This document shows positions 41,715-50,425 of a stretch of DNA of 64,000 nt, one piece after another. The position numbers were made by a program, and so were the translations under genes. The notes below the pieces were generated by a model, which was not told the origin of the DNA, did not search any database, and saw only the letters and a list, made by a program, of their open reading frames with translations. Where the stretch lies: NCBI GenBank assembly GCA_019636275.1, contig JAHBXY010000026.1, positions 1-64,000 of the forward strand. Reading direction: 5' to 3'. Numbering within the stretch: position 1 is the stretch's first letter; each line of letters opens with the position of its first letter. The DNA is from Planctomycetota bacterium. GTDB lineage: Bacteria; Planctomycetota; J058.

Positions 41715-43711
41715 CGCGGCACCACCTCCCAGATCCCGGGCCGCGCCTCGACGCACACCACCCGCGGGTCCGGCGCCCCGGGGCCGGGTCGAAGCGCGAA
41801 GAGCGTCAGCGGGGTCCCGGCCAGCGCGGTCTCGGAGACCTGGAGCCAGGCCGGCGCGAGGCCCGGATCAGGTGTGACCTGGAACCGCGGCAGGTGCGTG
41901 GCGCGGTCCAGGACCAGCGCCCGCGCGCCGAGCTCGTGCAGCCGCGACCAGAGCGTGACCGCGTCCTCCGCCGCGAAGACCCGCCCCGCCTCGTCGGGCC
42001 GCAGGGCGCACTGGAGCCGCGTGGCGTCGTGGTCGTAGCCGTCATAGCTGGCGAGCAGCCAGCGCTCGCCGGGCGCGACGTGCTCGCGCACCCAGCGCGC
42101 GACGACGGCGCGCGCCCCCCCCTCGCCCTCGAGATGGGAGCGGCGCACGGCCGCGGAGACCATGCGGTAGTCGACCACCGTGAGGCCCAGGACGGCGAGG
42201 GCGGCGGCAGGTGCCCCGACGCGCAGGAGCGGCAGCGTCGGCGCGGCGGCGAGCCGCTCGGCCACCCAGGCCACGCCGACGAGCCCGACGAGGAGGGGGG
42301 GGAAGACGTACCGCGGGGCCAGGATCGAGGGTCTGGCCGCCACCCACGCCACCAGGGCGACCGCCGCCGCGCCGGTCACGACCCACAGCTCGCGTCGGGC
42401 GGGCGGGCCGCCCCGGCGGCAGAGCAGCGCCAGCGGCGCGAACGCGGCCACGAGCGGGGACAGGTTCCCGTACTGCATGGGGTACTTCCCGAACACGAGG
42501 GCCAGCGGGTAGGTCGCCACGATCCAGCGCGTGTTCTCCGGCGAGTACCACTCCTGCGCGAACAGCGCTCGCACCCGGAGCACCGCCGCCGGGTCGCCGA
42601 ACACCAGCCAGTTCTTGAGCGCGAGCGACGCGAGGCCGACGGCGGTCCAGCCGACGCCGACCAGGGCCGCCGCGACCACCCGCCGGGCGCGCCCCCCGGT
42701 CAGCGCCGGCGCCGGAGCGACGCGCCAGAGCGCGATCAGCGCGAGCAGCGGCGCGAGCACGGCCGCGTGCGAGAGCTTGGCCGCGATCGACAGCCCGGCG
42801 AAGAGCCCCGCGAGCGCGAGGGCGCGTCGCCCGACCGGCTCGGCCTCGAGCGCCCAGGAGACCGCCGCGACCCCGAGCGCCGCGGCCAGGAGCTCGGACT
42901 TGCCCGAGTAGAGCACGTTGAGGATCGCGCTCGAGCTGAGGAGCAGCGCCAGCGCCATGATGCGGCCGCGGGTCCCCAGGCCGACCTGCGCGCAGAGCCA
43001 CGTGAGCGCCAGCGCGAGCGAGGCGAGCGCGGTCCAGGAGAGCGCCTTCGCGCCCAGCTCACCGTGCAGCAGGTAGCCGAGGGCGAAGTGCATCTCCGTG
43101 GCGAACCCGATGCGGGCGAACTGCTCGTACTCCGGGAGGAGCGTGAACCGATGAGTCTCGGCCACCAGCTTCGCCTGCGCGAGGTAGTAGGCGAGCGCGT
43201 CGCCCTCGGGGGGGTGCGCGGTGAGGAAGAGGCACCACAGGAGCAGCGCCGCGAGCGCCCCCGCGAGCAGCTGCCAGCAGGGCGCCTCCTCGCGCACCTG
43301 GGCGAGCACGCGCGCCGCGCCGCGGCGCGCGTGCCGCGCCACCTCGCGGGCGGCCCGCCAGCCAGGCAGGGCGGCGGCGAGCGTGGTGAGCAGCGCGGCC
43401 GTCGGGGTGAACGCCTCGAGCGCGGCCTGCGTCTGCCAGAGCGCCCCCAGGAGCCCCTGGCCCAGGACCAGCGCGGAGGCGAGCAGGCCCGCCGCGGGAC
43501 GGGGCGCCCAGCCTTCGGCCCGCACCCCCAGCAGCGACAGCGCCCCTGCGCCCACGCACAAGCAGGCGGCCGCGTGGGCGGCCAGGAGGGCGAGCGCCCC
43601 GGCGAGCTCGACCCGGCGCGCCAGGAGGAGGACGAGCTCGGTCGCGGCCCAGACCGCGGGGAGGATCGTGAGCAACCTACCAGCCAACGACGTTCGCTCC
43701 GGATGCGCCAC
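41711..43711 (-). CDS. Polytopic membrane protein, PMT/ArnT-like (GT-C) candidate
   Basis: 666 residues with about 11-13 hydrophobic segments. AHPPEGDALAYYLAQAKLVAETHRFTLLPEYEQF after the first group of helices contains the acidic pair expected in the first extracytoplasmic loop of PMT-like enzymes. Positive loops (GWRAAREVARHARRGAARV) and a soluble 120-residue C-terminal part follow. It would transfer a sugar from a polyprenyl carrier on the outside of the membrane. No specific subfamily can be named. Coupled to the epimerase gene (ATGA). Confidence 0.65.
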   Translation of the reverse strand: MAHPERTSLAGRLLTILPAVWAATELVLLLARRVELAGALALLAAHAAACLCVGAGALSLLGVRAEGWAPRPAAGLLASALVLGQGLLGALWQTQAALEAFTPTAALLTTLAAALPGWRAAREVARHARRGAARVLAQVREEAPCWQLLAGALAALLLWCLFLTAHPPEGDALAYYLAQAKLVAETHRFTLLPEYEQFARIGFATEMHFALGYLLHGELGAKALSWTALASLALALTWLCAQVGLGTRGRIMALALLLSSSAILNVLYSGKSELLAAALGVAAVSWALEAEPVGRRALALAGLFAGLSIAAKLSHAAVLAPLLALIALWRVAPAPALTGGRARRVVAAALVGVGWTAVGLASLALKNWLVFGDPAAVLRVRALFAQEWYSPENTRWIVATYPLALVFGKYPMQYGNLSPLVAAFAPLALLCRRGGPPARRELWVVTGAAAVALVAWVAARPSILAPRYVFPPLLVGLVGVAWVAERLAAAPTLPLLRVGAPAAALAVLGLTVVDYRMVSAAVRRSHLEGEGGARAVVARWVREHVAPGERWLLASYDGYDHDATRLQCALRPDEAGRVFAAEDAVTLWSRLHELGARALVLDRATHLPRFQVTPDPGLAPAWLQVSETALAGTPLTLFALRPGPGAPDPRVVCVEARPGIWEVVPR

Positions 43712-43760
43712 GTGCTCCGAGGCCGCCGCGCGCGAGTATACGCCCCGCCCTCGCCTGCAC

Positions 43761-44768
43761 TCAGCGCCGGTCCCGCGCCCGGAGGCGAAGCACGACGCGG
43801 CGCAGGCGGGGCGAGCGGTCGGCCAGGCGGTCGCGGGCGCGGCGCAGGGCGGTGTCCAGCGGCCCCACGGCCGGCCCGAGCGCCGAGCGCGCGAGGAGGG
43901 CGGCGCGCCACAGGAGCGCGGGGGGGTCGTCGCGCGGACATTGGCCGAGGGCCAGGAGGTTGTAGCGGAGCCGCGGCAGCCAGGTCGCCCGCGAGAACCC
44001 GCAGGCCGTCGCGGCCTGCAGGTAGGCGCACGACCGCGCAGGCGCCTCGAGCTCGCGCACGGCCGCAGGGAGGTCCGGCATGGCGAAGAACTTGTCGGCG
44101 AGCCGCAGGTACTCCGCCGCCATGGCCAGGCCCGCCTCGGCGAGCGTGGCCTGCGCGCCGTGCACCCGGTAGCGCGCCACCGTGCTCGGCACCCGCGCCA
44201 GCGGCCCCGTGAGCGCCACCCGCAGCCAGAAGTCGAAGTCGGCGATGTAGCGGAACGCCGGGTCGCGGCCCTGGACGACCTCGAGGACGCGCCGGCGGAA
44301 GAAGGCGCCCGGCCCGGCGGGGAAGTTCATGAACCCGGCGACCATGCGGCCGAGGTCGAACTCCGGCGCGGTGACGTGACCGCAGGGGCGTCCGGCGAGG
44401 TCCATGAGCGCCCAGTCCCCGTAGACGCCCACGAGCGCCGGCGCGGCCTCGAGGCGCTCCACCGCAGCTCGCACGGCGTGGGGCTCGAGGGTGTCGTCGG
44501 AGCTCAGGACCCCCACGACCTCCCCCGCTGCCAGCGAGAAGCCTCGGTTCACCGTCCGCGACTCCCCCATGTTGGCGTGCGCGTAGGCGCGGAGCCGCCC
44601 CGCGTAGCGGGCGAGCACCTCGGGTGTGTGGTCGGTCGACCCGTCGTCGAGGACGATGAGCTCGACCCTGGGGTAATCCTGCGCGAGGACGCTCTCGATG
44701 GTCTCGACGAGGAGGTCCGCCCGGTTGTAGGCGGGGGTGACGATCGTCACCAGCGGCCCGACGCTCAC
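43761..44768 (-). CDS. GT2 family glycosyltransferase
   Basis: 335 residues from GTG 44768, which overlaps the previous stop. GT-A core: LVTIVTPAYNRADLLVETIE, LIVLDDGSTDHTPEVL, NMGESRTVNRGFSLAAGEVV, SSDDTLEPHAV, and YIADFDFWLRVALTGPLARVPS with the conserved D-x-D-type and E/D-W-D-like residues. Typical cytoplasmic O-antigen/EPS glycosyltransferase without membrane segment; the last 90 residues are a basic helical tail. 49 bases separate it from the next gene. Confidence 0.85.
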   Translation of the reverse strand: MSVGPLVTIVTPAYNRADLLVETIESVLAQDYPRVELIVLDDGSTDHTPEVLARYAGRLRAYAHANMGESRTVNRGFSLAAGEVVGVLSSDDTLEPHAVRAAVERLEAAPALVGVYGDWALMDLAGRPCGHVTAPEFDLGRMVAGFMNFPAGPGAFFRRRVLEVVQGRDPAFRYIADFDFWLRVALTGPLARVPSTVARYRVHGAQATLAEAGLAMAAEYLRLADKFFAMPDLPAAVRELEAPARSCAYLQAATACGFSRATWLPRLRYNLLALGQCPRDDPPALLWRAALLARSALGPAVGPLDTALRRARDRLADRSPRLRRVVLRLRARDRR

Positions 44769-45988
44769 CGCGTCCCCCGCGCCCGGGCCGCGATCCGTTC
44801 GTAGCAGGCGACCACCTGCGGGCGGATCAGCCGCTCGTCGAGCCTCGACGCCACCACGTCGGCGTTCAGGACCGCCGCCCGGTCGACCAGCGCATCGTCC
44901 GTGAGGGCCCGGCGCAGGGCGCGCGCGACCGCCTCCGGGTCCTCCGGCGGGACGAGCAGGCCCGACTCGCCGTGCGTGAACCACTCGCCCGCCGCGCTGG
45001 TGTCGGACTGCACCGGGAACGAACCCATGACCATCGCCTCGAGCGCCGACGTGCTGATCGCGTCCCCGATGCTCAGCCCGATCGACACGCGGGCCCGCCC
45101 GTGGGCGCCGAGCACCTGCGGGTGCGAGGACCGCTGCTCGAGCACCTCCAGGCGCATGCCCGTCTCGAGGCAGAGGAGGCGCGCCGCCAGCACGACATCG
45201 TCCTCGGCGGAGTAGAGGGCGAGCGTGCGCCCGCGCAGCAGGTCGGCGCAGCGGCGCAGGGCGGCGAGGGCGACCAGCGCGCGCCCGGCCCAGCCCTGGT
45301 AGCCCTTGAGGGCGATGACGTCGCGGGTGGAGGGTTGGCCGCCGCGGAGCGCGCGGCAGGCGGCGAGGTCGTAGCCGCCGGCGTTCGGGAGGACGGGCAG
45401 GACCTCCTTCGTGAACCCGAGCTGCCGGCCAAGCTCCACGTCGCGCTGGCACTCGCAGTCGTAGTAGTCGCACGCGGCCAGGATCCGCCTGAGCACGGCC
45501 TCCTGCTCGGGCAGGCGACCGAGCAGGTAGATGTCGCTGCCCCAGTTGGTGGCGATCCACGGGGGGAAGCGCCCGCCCAGGCGCTCACGGGCTTCGAGAG
45601 CCAGCCGCCCCGCCTGGTTCAGCTCGAGCGAGTGGACGATGTCCGGGCGGAGGCGCGCGATGGCCCGCGCCAGAAGCTGGGCGCGATGGGGGACCAGACG
45701 CTCGAGGTGGTGCTCGACGCCGCCGCCGATCGAGAGCGGGAACCAGAGCCCCCGCTGGCGGACCGACGGGTGATGCCGCACCAGGAGGCCGCGCGGAAAG
45801 CGCAGCTCCGCTCGCGGCAGGAAGGGGGGCTTGCGCAGGAGGCTGTGGACGGTCACCTCGCGGAGGGCGGGGTGCGCCTCGCGGCCCGACGACGAGAACA
45901 GGTGCAGGTCCCAGCCCCGGCCCGTCAGCTGGTTGATCCACCGGGCCGTGTGGATGCTGCTGGCCATCGCGACGAAGAGGATGCGCAC
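44765..45988 (-). CDS. GT4-like glycosyltransferase
   Basis: 407 residues from GTG 45988. GT-B fold with MRILFVAMASSIHTARWINQ at the N-terminus, PDIVHSLELNQAGRLAL, PWIATNWGSDIYLLGRL and the C-terminal donor site IGDAISTSALEAMVMGSFPV, then TSAAGEWFTHGESGLLVPPEDPEAVARAL. The N-terminal motif is the one common in WcaL/WbdM-like enzymes. Substrate unknown. Only 16 bases separate it from the preceding gene, and its stop overlaps the GT2 start. Confidence 0.8.
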   Translation of the reverse strand: MRILFVAMASSIHTARWINQLTGRGWDLHLFSSSGREAHPALREVTVHSLLRKPPFLPRAELRFPRGLLVRHHPSVRQRGLWFPLSIGGGVEHHLERLVPHRAQLLARAIARLRPDIVHSLELNQAGRLALEARERLGGRFPPWIATNWGSDIYLLGRLPEQEAVLRRILAACDYYDCECQRDVELGRQLGFTKEVLPVLPNAGGYDLAACRALRGGQPSTRDVIALKGYQGWAGRALVALAALRRCADLLRGRTLALYSAEDDVVLAARLLCLETGMRLEVLEQRSSHPQVLGAHGRARVSIGLSIGDAISTSALEAMVMGSFPVQSDTSAAGEWFTHGESGLLVPPEDPEAVARALRRALTDDALVDRAAVLNADVVASRLDERLIRPQVVACYERIAARARGTR

Positions 45989-46004
45989 GGTCGAAGGGTA
46001 ACAG

Positions 46005-47186
46005 TCAGAGGGGAGTTGGGGCGGACCCGGCGGTGAGCGCGCCGAGGAAGGCCGCCCTCGCCGCCGGGAGGGCGAACTCCTCGGCCGCGGCGCGCGCGCG
46101 CGCCGCGAGCTCGGCGACGCGCCCGGGCTCGTCGCGGACGCGCCGCAGCGCGGCCACGAGCGCCGCCGGCTCGGGCCGATCGACGACCAGTCCGCAGCCG
46201 CGCTCGCGGAAGAACCGCGCGACGAACGAGTCGGCGGGCGCGTGGACCAAGATCGGCCGCCCGGCGCGGAGGTACTCCCCCAGCTTCCCGGGGGCCGAGG
46301 TGCGGATGACCTCGGGGATGCGGGAGCGGAACGCCAGCGGGAGGAAGAGCACGTCGGCCGCGCGCTGCGCGCGGACTGCCTCCCGCGGCGAGAGCAGCCC
46401 GTGCGTCGTGACCGGCCCCGTGAGGTCTGCGTCGCGGAGCGCCGCCGGGGTCGCGCCGGTGTAGAGGTGCAGACTGGCGCCGGGGACATCGGCCAGCGCC
46501 GCCGCGAGGCGCCTGAGCTCGTCGAGCTGCGCGTGGTACACCGATCCGGTGTAGACCACCCGGAGCCCCGCGGACGCGGGCGACGGAGCCGGGGGCTCGT
46601 CGTCGCCCTGGAGCGCCGGGTCGAAGGGGTTGCGCACGATCACTGGCCGGAGCCCATGGCGGCGCTCGTAGGCCTCCGCCATGAGCTCGTTCGGCACGAT
46701 CACGGCCGCGGCATCGCGCAGGGCGAGCGTCTCGGCGGCGCGGGCGAACAGCCGCCGCCGCCGCGACGGCCACTGGCAGACGTAGTCGTCGAACATGTAG
46801 GCGAAGAAGGGCAGCCGGAGCCGCCGGCTGGCGAGGGCCGCGGCGGGGATGTCGAGGATGTCACCGGTGCAGGCGACGACCGCCGCGCAGCCCTCCTCCA
46901 GCGCCACCCGGGCGATGACTCGCGCGCGGGCCGCGAGCGCCTCGAGGTGGGCCACTCCGCGCAGCCCGCGAGGCCGCCAGGGGGCGGGGGCGAAGCGGGT
47001 CGTGGGCGCCGGCAGGGGCGCCAGGTCCCCGTCGCCCGCCGGCGCCTGCCCCGTGAGGAGGCAGTAGCTGGTCGCCGGGAGGTCGCGGAGCAGCCGGGCG
47101 AGGACCACTGACTGCCCCGAGCAGGCCGGCGGCAGTGCGTGCGAGACGAGCGCGAACTTCGCGCCTGTCGGGGTCCGGGGGCTCAC
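46005..47186 (-). CDS. GT4-like glycosyltransferase
   Basis: 393 residues from GTG 47186 behind AGGAG. GT-B fold: KFALVSHALPPACSGQSVVL (the glycine-rich acceptor loop), VVACTGDILDIPAAAL, PFFAYMFDDYVCQWP, AVIVPNELMAEAYERRHG, VVYTGSVYHAQLDELRRLA and PEVIRTSAPGKLGEYLRAGRPILVHAP. PGKLGEYL is the donor-binding region of GT4 members. It is the first gene of the minus-strand run and is divergent from the nucleotide-sugar trio. Confidence 0.8.
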   Translation of the reverse strand: MSPRTPTGAKFALVSHALPPACSGQSVVLARLLRDLPATSYCLLTGQAPAGDGDLAPLPAPTTRFAPAPWRPRGLRGVAHLEALAARARVIARVALEEGCAAVVACTGDILDIPAAALASRRLRLPFFAYMFDDYVCQWPSRRRRLFARAAETLALRDAAAVIVPNELMAEAYERRHGLRPVIVRNPFDPALQGDDEPPAPSPASAGLRVVYTGSVYHAQLDELRRLAAALADVPGASLHLYTGATPAALRDADLTGPVTTHGLLSPREAVRAQRAADVLFLPLAFRSRIPEVIRTSAPGKLGEYLRAGRPILVHAPADSFVARFFRERGCGLVVDRPEPAALVAALRRVRDEPGRVAELAARARAAAEEFALPAARAAFLGALTAGSAPTPL

Positions 47187-47302
47187 GAGCGCTCCTGCAC
47201 GTCAGAGCGACTCTAACGCTCGCGCGCCGCGCGCCGAGGTCCGCCGTGGCGTGAATGGCCACATCGCTCGCCCGGGGGTAGACTGCGCCCGGGGTGCTAT
47301 CG

Positions 47303-48388
47303 ATGACGGCCTCGTCCAGGCCCCTCGAGGGAAAACGGATCCTCGTCACGGGGGGCACCGGCTCGCTGGGCAAGGTCCTGGTCCGGCGCCTGCTCGCCGG
47401 CGAGCTGGGGGCGCCGGCCGAGGTCGTCGTCTTCTCCCGCGACGAGGCCAAGCAGCACTACATGCGCCTCGCCTACCAGCGGCTGCGCGTCGCGACGGAC
47501 GAGGTGATCTACCGGGGCGGCCAGGAGCGGCTGCAGTTCCTGATCGGCGACATCCGCGACCCCAGGGCCGTGAGCCGCGCGCTGCGCGGGATCGACGTGG
47601 TCTTCTCGGCCGCCGCGCTGAAGCAGGTGCCCACCTGCGAGTACCACCCGTATGAGGCCGTGCTCACGAACATCGAGGGCGCGCAGAACCTCGTGCGGGC
47701 GATCCACGAGCAGCGATGGCCGGTCGAGCTCCTCGTCGGCATCTCGACCGACAAGGCGGTCAAGCCCGTCAACGTCATGGGCATGACCAAGGCGCTCCAG
47801 GAGCGCATCGTCCAGGCGGCGAACATGTTCATCCCGGGCACACGCTGCGTGTCGGTGCGCTACGGCAACGTGCTCGCCTCGCGAGGGTCGGTGATCCCAC
47901 TCTTCCACGAGCAGCTGCGCGCGGGCGGGCCGGTGACGATCACGCACCGGGAGATGACACGCTTCTTCCTCACGCTCGACGCCGCGGTGGACACGGTGTT
48001 CGCGGCCGTCACCGGGGCCCGCCCCGGGGAGACCTACGTGCCGCGCGTCCCCGCCGCCCGCATGGTGGACGTCGTCGAGGCCCTCGCCGGCGCGCGCGAG
48101 GTGCAGGTCCAGTTCACGGGCATCCGGCCGGGCGAGAAGGTGCACGAGGTCCTCATCTCGGAGGAGGAGGTCGCGCGGACCCACGATCGGGGCGCCTACT
48201 ACGCGGTCGCCTCGATCCTCCCCGAGGTCCACCGGGGCGACGTTCCCGCCTGCCCGCCGCTCGCCGGCGAGTACAGCTCCGCGGAGTCGCTCATGAGCCC
48301 GCCCGAGGTGCGGGCGTTCCTCGAGCGGCACGGCCTGACCCTCGAGCAGGCCCAGGCCGGTGGCGCGGAGGAAGAGCTCCTCCGGTGA
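47303..48388 (+). CDS. UDP-GlcNAc 4,6-dehydratase/5-epimerase-like (CapE/WbjB/PseB group)
   Basis: 361 residues from ATG 47303 (GTG 47294 possible). KRILVTGGTGSLGKVLVRRL, SAAALKQVPTCEYHPYEAVLTNIEGAQNLV, ISTDKAVKPVNVMGMTKALQER and SVRYGNVLASRGSVIPLF are diagnostic for CapE/WbjB-type enzymes (Met instead of Tyr in the usual Y-x3-K place, as in the FlaA1/CapD relatives). It would remove water from UDP-GlcNAc and invert C5, the first step to UDP-L-FucNAc or UDP-L-QuiNAc. Two coupled genes follow with the reductase and 2-epimerase. A TAGACT lies 18 bases upstream of the ATG. Confidence 0.8.
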   Translation: MTASSRPLEGKRILVTGGTGSLGKVLVRRLLAGELGAPAEVVVFSRDEAKQHYMRLAYQRLRVATDEVIYRGGQERLQFLIGDIRDPRAVSRALRGIDVVFSAAALKQVPTCEYHPYEAVLTNIEGAQNLVRAIHEQRWPVELLVGISTDKAVKPVNVMGMTKALQERIVQAANMFIPGTRCVSVRYGNVLASRGSVIPLFHEQLRAGGPVTITHREMTRFFLTLDAAVDTVFAAVTGARPGETYVPRVPAARMVDVVEALAGAREVQVQFTGIRPGEKVHEVLISEEEVARTHDRGAYYAVASILPEVHRGDVPACPPLAGEYSSAESLMSPPEVRAFLERHGLTLEQAQAGGAEEELLR

Positions 48389-49311
48389 GGGTCGTCGTCC
48401 TCGGCGGCTCCGGGATGCTGGGCAGCGCCCTGCTCGCCGTCCTATGCCGGGAGCCCGGGCTCGAGCTGCACGCCTCGGCGCGGACGGAGTCGCTCGCCCG
48501 GGCCATGGCCGCGCGCGTCCCGGGCGTGCGCTGGTTCCTGCTCGACGCGGCGGCGCCCGCGCTCGATCGGCTGCCGGCGGGCGCGGACTGGGTCATCAAC
48601 GCGGTCGGCGTGATCAAGCACCTCATGCGCGCCGACGACCCGGCCAGCATCGAGCAGGCGATCCTCGCCAACGCGCTCCTGCCTCACCGGCTCGCGGCCT
48701 GGGCCACGGCGGCCGGCGCGAGGGTGCTCCAGATCGCGACCGACTGCGTCTACTCGGGCGTGAGCGGCGGCTACGCGGAGGACGCCCCGCACGACGCGCT
48801 CGACGCCTACGGCAAGACGAAGAGCCTTGGGGAGGTGCGCGGGCCGGGGCTCCTGCACCTGCGCTGCTCGATCGTCGGCCCCGAGGCACGGGGGCGGCGG
48901 TCGCTCCTCGAGTGGCTCCTGGAGCGGCCGCCGGGGGCGACCGTCCCCGGGTTCACGAACCACCGCTGGAACGGTGTGACGACCCTGCACTTCGCCCGCC
49001 TCGTGCGCGGGCTCCTGCGCGGCGGCGACGGCGCGCCGGAGAGCGGGCTGCAGCACGTGGTGCCAGCCGACACGATCACCAAGGCCGACCTCCTGGCCGC
49101 CTTCGCCCGGCGGCTCGGCCGGAGCGACCTGACGATCGTCCCTGGCCCGGCCGAGGCCGCCGTGGACCGGACGCTCGCCACGCGCGCGCCGGAGCGGAAC
49201 CTGGCGCTGTGGCGCGCCGCCGGCTACGACCGGCCGCCCTCGATCCTCGCCATGCTCGACGAGCTCGCCGCCTGGGACTACCCGTTCCGCGGGCTGGAGG
49301 CGCCGCCGTGA
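48385..49311 (+). CDS. RmlD-like nucleotide-sugar reductase
   Basis: 308 residues. NADP motif VVVLGGSGMLGSALLAVL, NAVGVIKHLMRADDP, QIATDCVYSGVSGGYAEDAP, catalytic DAYGKTKSLGEV (Y-x3-K) and SIVGPE place it with dTDP-4-dehydrorhamnose reductases. CapF/WbjC would have an additional cupin domain and be about 60 residues longer; this one is without it, as WbvR of Vibrio cholerae O37, where the trio makes UDP-L-QuiNAc. GTGA overlaps on both sides tie it to its neighbours. Confidence 0.8.
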   Translation: MRVVVLGGSGMLGSALLAVLCREPGLELHASARTESLARAMAARVPGVRWFLLDAAAPALDRLPAGADWVINAVGVIKHLMRADDPASIEQAILANALLPHRLAAWATAAGARVLQIATDCVYSGVSGGYAEDAPHDALDAYGKTKSLGEVRGPGLLHLRCSIVGPEARGRRSLLEWLLERPPGATVPGFTNHRWNGVTTLHFARLVRGLLRGGDGAPESGLQHVVPADTITKADLLAAFARRLGRSDLTIVPGPAEAAVDRTLATRAPERNLALWRAAGYDRPPSILAMLDELAAWDYPFRGLEAPP

Positions 49312-50402
49312 AGGTCATCACCGTCCTCGGCACCCGGCCCGAGATCATCCGGCTGAGCCGGATCATCCCCCGGCTCGACGCCGCGTGCGAGCACACGGTC
49401 GTGCACACCGGCCAGAACCACGACCCGGCCCTGAACGAGGTCTTCTTCGAGCAGCTCGGGCTCCGCCGGCCCGACGTCCACCTCGACGTCCGCGGGGCGA
49501 GCTTCGCGGAGCAGATCGCGCAGATCCTCACCCGCTGCGAGGCCGTCCTGCGCGAGCGGCGCCCGGACCGCCTCCTGGTCCTCGGGGACACCAACAGCGG
49601 CCTGAGCGCCTACGTGGCCAAGCGCCTGCGGATCCCCGTGTATCACCTCGAGGCGGGCAACCGGTGCCACGACGACCGCGTCCCCGAGGAGGTCAACCGC
49701 CGGGTGATCGACCACTCGAGCGACGTGCTCATGCCCTACACGGAGCGGAGCCGCGACAACCTGCTCGCCGAGGGCTTCCCCGGCCGGCGCCTCCACGTGG
49801 TCGGCAACCCGATCTTCGAGGTGCTCGAGCACCACCGCGCGGACATCGACCGGTCGGCGATCCTCGACGCGCTCGGGCTCGCGCCCCGGAGCTACCTCCT
49901 CGTCACGGCGCACCGCGAGGAGAACGTCGACGACCCGCGCCGGCTCGGCGCCCTGGTCGAAGGGTGGCGCCTGCTGCGCCGAGAGCTCGGGCGCCCGCTC
50001 ATCGTCTCCGTCCACCCGCGGACGCGGCGCCGCCTGCAGGAGTTCGGCCTGGCCCCGGGCGACGAGCAGGTCCGGCTGCTCGAGCCGCTCGGGCTCTTCG
50101 ACTTCGTGCGCCTCGAGCGCGAGGCCCTCTGCGTCCTGAGCGACAGCGGCACCGTGCAGGAGGAGTGCTGCATCCTCCGCGTCCCCAACGTGACGCTCCG
50201 TGACTCGACGGAGCGGCCCGAGACGATCGACTGCGGCAGCAACATCCTCTCGGGCGTCGAGCCGGAGGCCGTCCTGCGCTGCGCCCGGCTGGTGACGAGC
50301 CAGCCGCCGCGCTGGACGCCCCCGCCGGAGTACCTGGCGGCGGAGGTGAGCGCAACGGTGTGCAGGGTCGTTCTGGGGGCGCCGCCGCTCTCCGCGCGCT
50401 GA
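49308..50402 (+). CDS. UDP-N-acetylglucosamine 2-epimerase family (WecB/CapG/WbjD)
   Basis: 364 residues. Family motifs: VITVLGTRPEIIRLSRII, VVHTGQNHDPALNEVFFEQL, VLGDTNSGLSAYVAKRL, VYHLEAGNRCHDDRVPEEVN, RRVIDHSSDVLMPYTE, LLVTAHREENVD and CVLSDSGTVQEECCILRVP. As third gene of the trio it inverts C2 of the UDP-6-deoxy-HexNAc, giving an L-FucNAc or L-RhaNAc-type product. Convergent with the Wzt gene, 23 bases between stops. No terminator is visible in that gap. Confidence 0.85.
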   Translation: MKVITVLGTRPEIIRLSRIIPRLDAACEHTVVHTGQNHDPALNEVFFEQLGLRRPDVHLDVRGASFAEQIAQILTRCEAVLRERRPDRLLVLGDTNSGLSAYVAKRLRIPVYHLEAGNRCHDDRVPEEVNRRVIDHSSDVLMPYTERSRDNLLAEGFPGRRLHVVGNPIFEVLEHHRADIDRSAILDALGLAPRSYLLVTAHREENVDDPRRLGALVEGWRLLRRELGRPLIVSVHPRTRRRLQEFGLAPGDEQVRLLEPLGLFDFVRLEREALCVLSDSGTVQEECCILRVPNVTLRDSTERPETIDCGSNILSGVEPEAVLRCARLVTSQPPRWTPPPEYLAAEVSATVCRVVLGAPPLSAR

Positions 50403-50425
50403 GCGTTCGACATGGACGTGATCGG

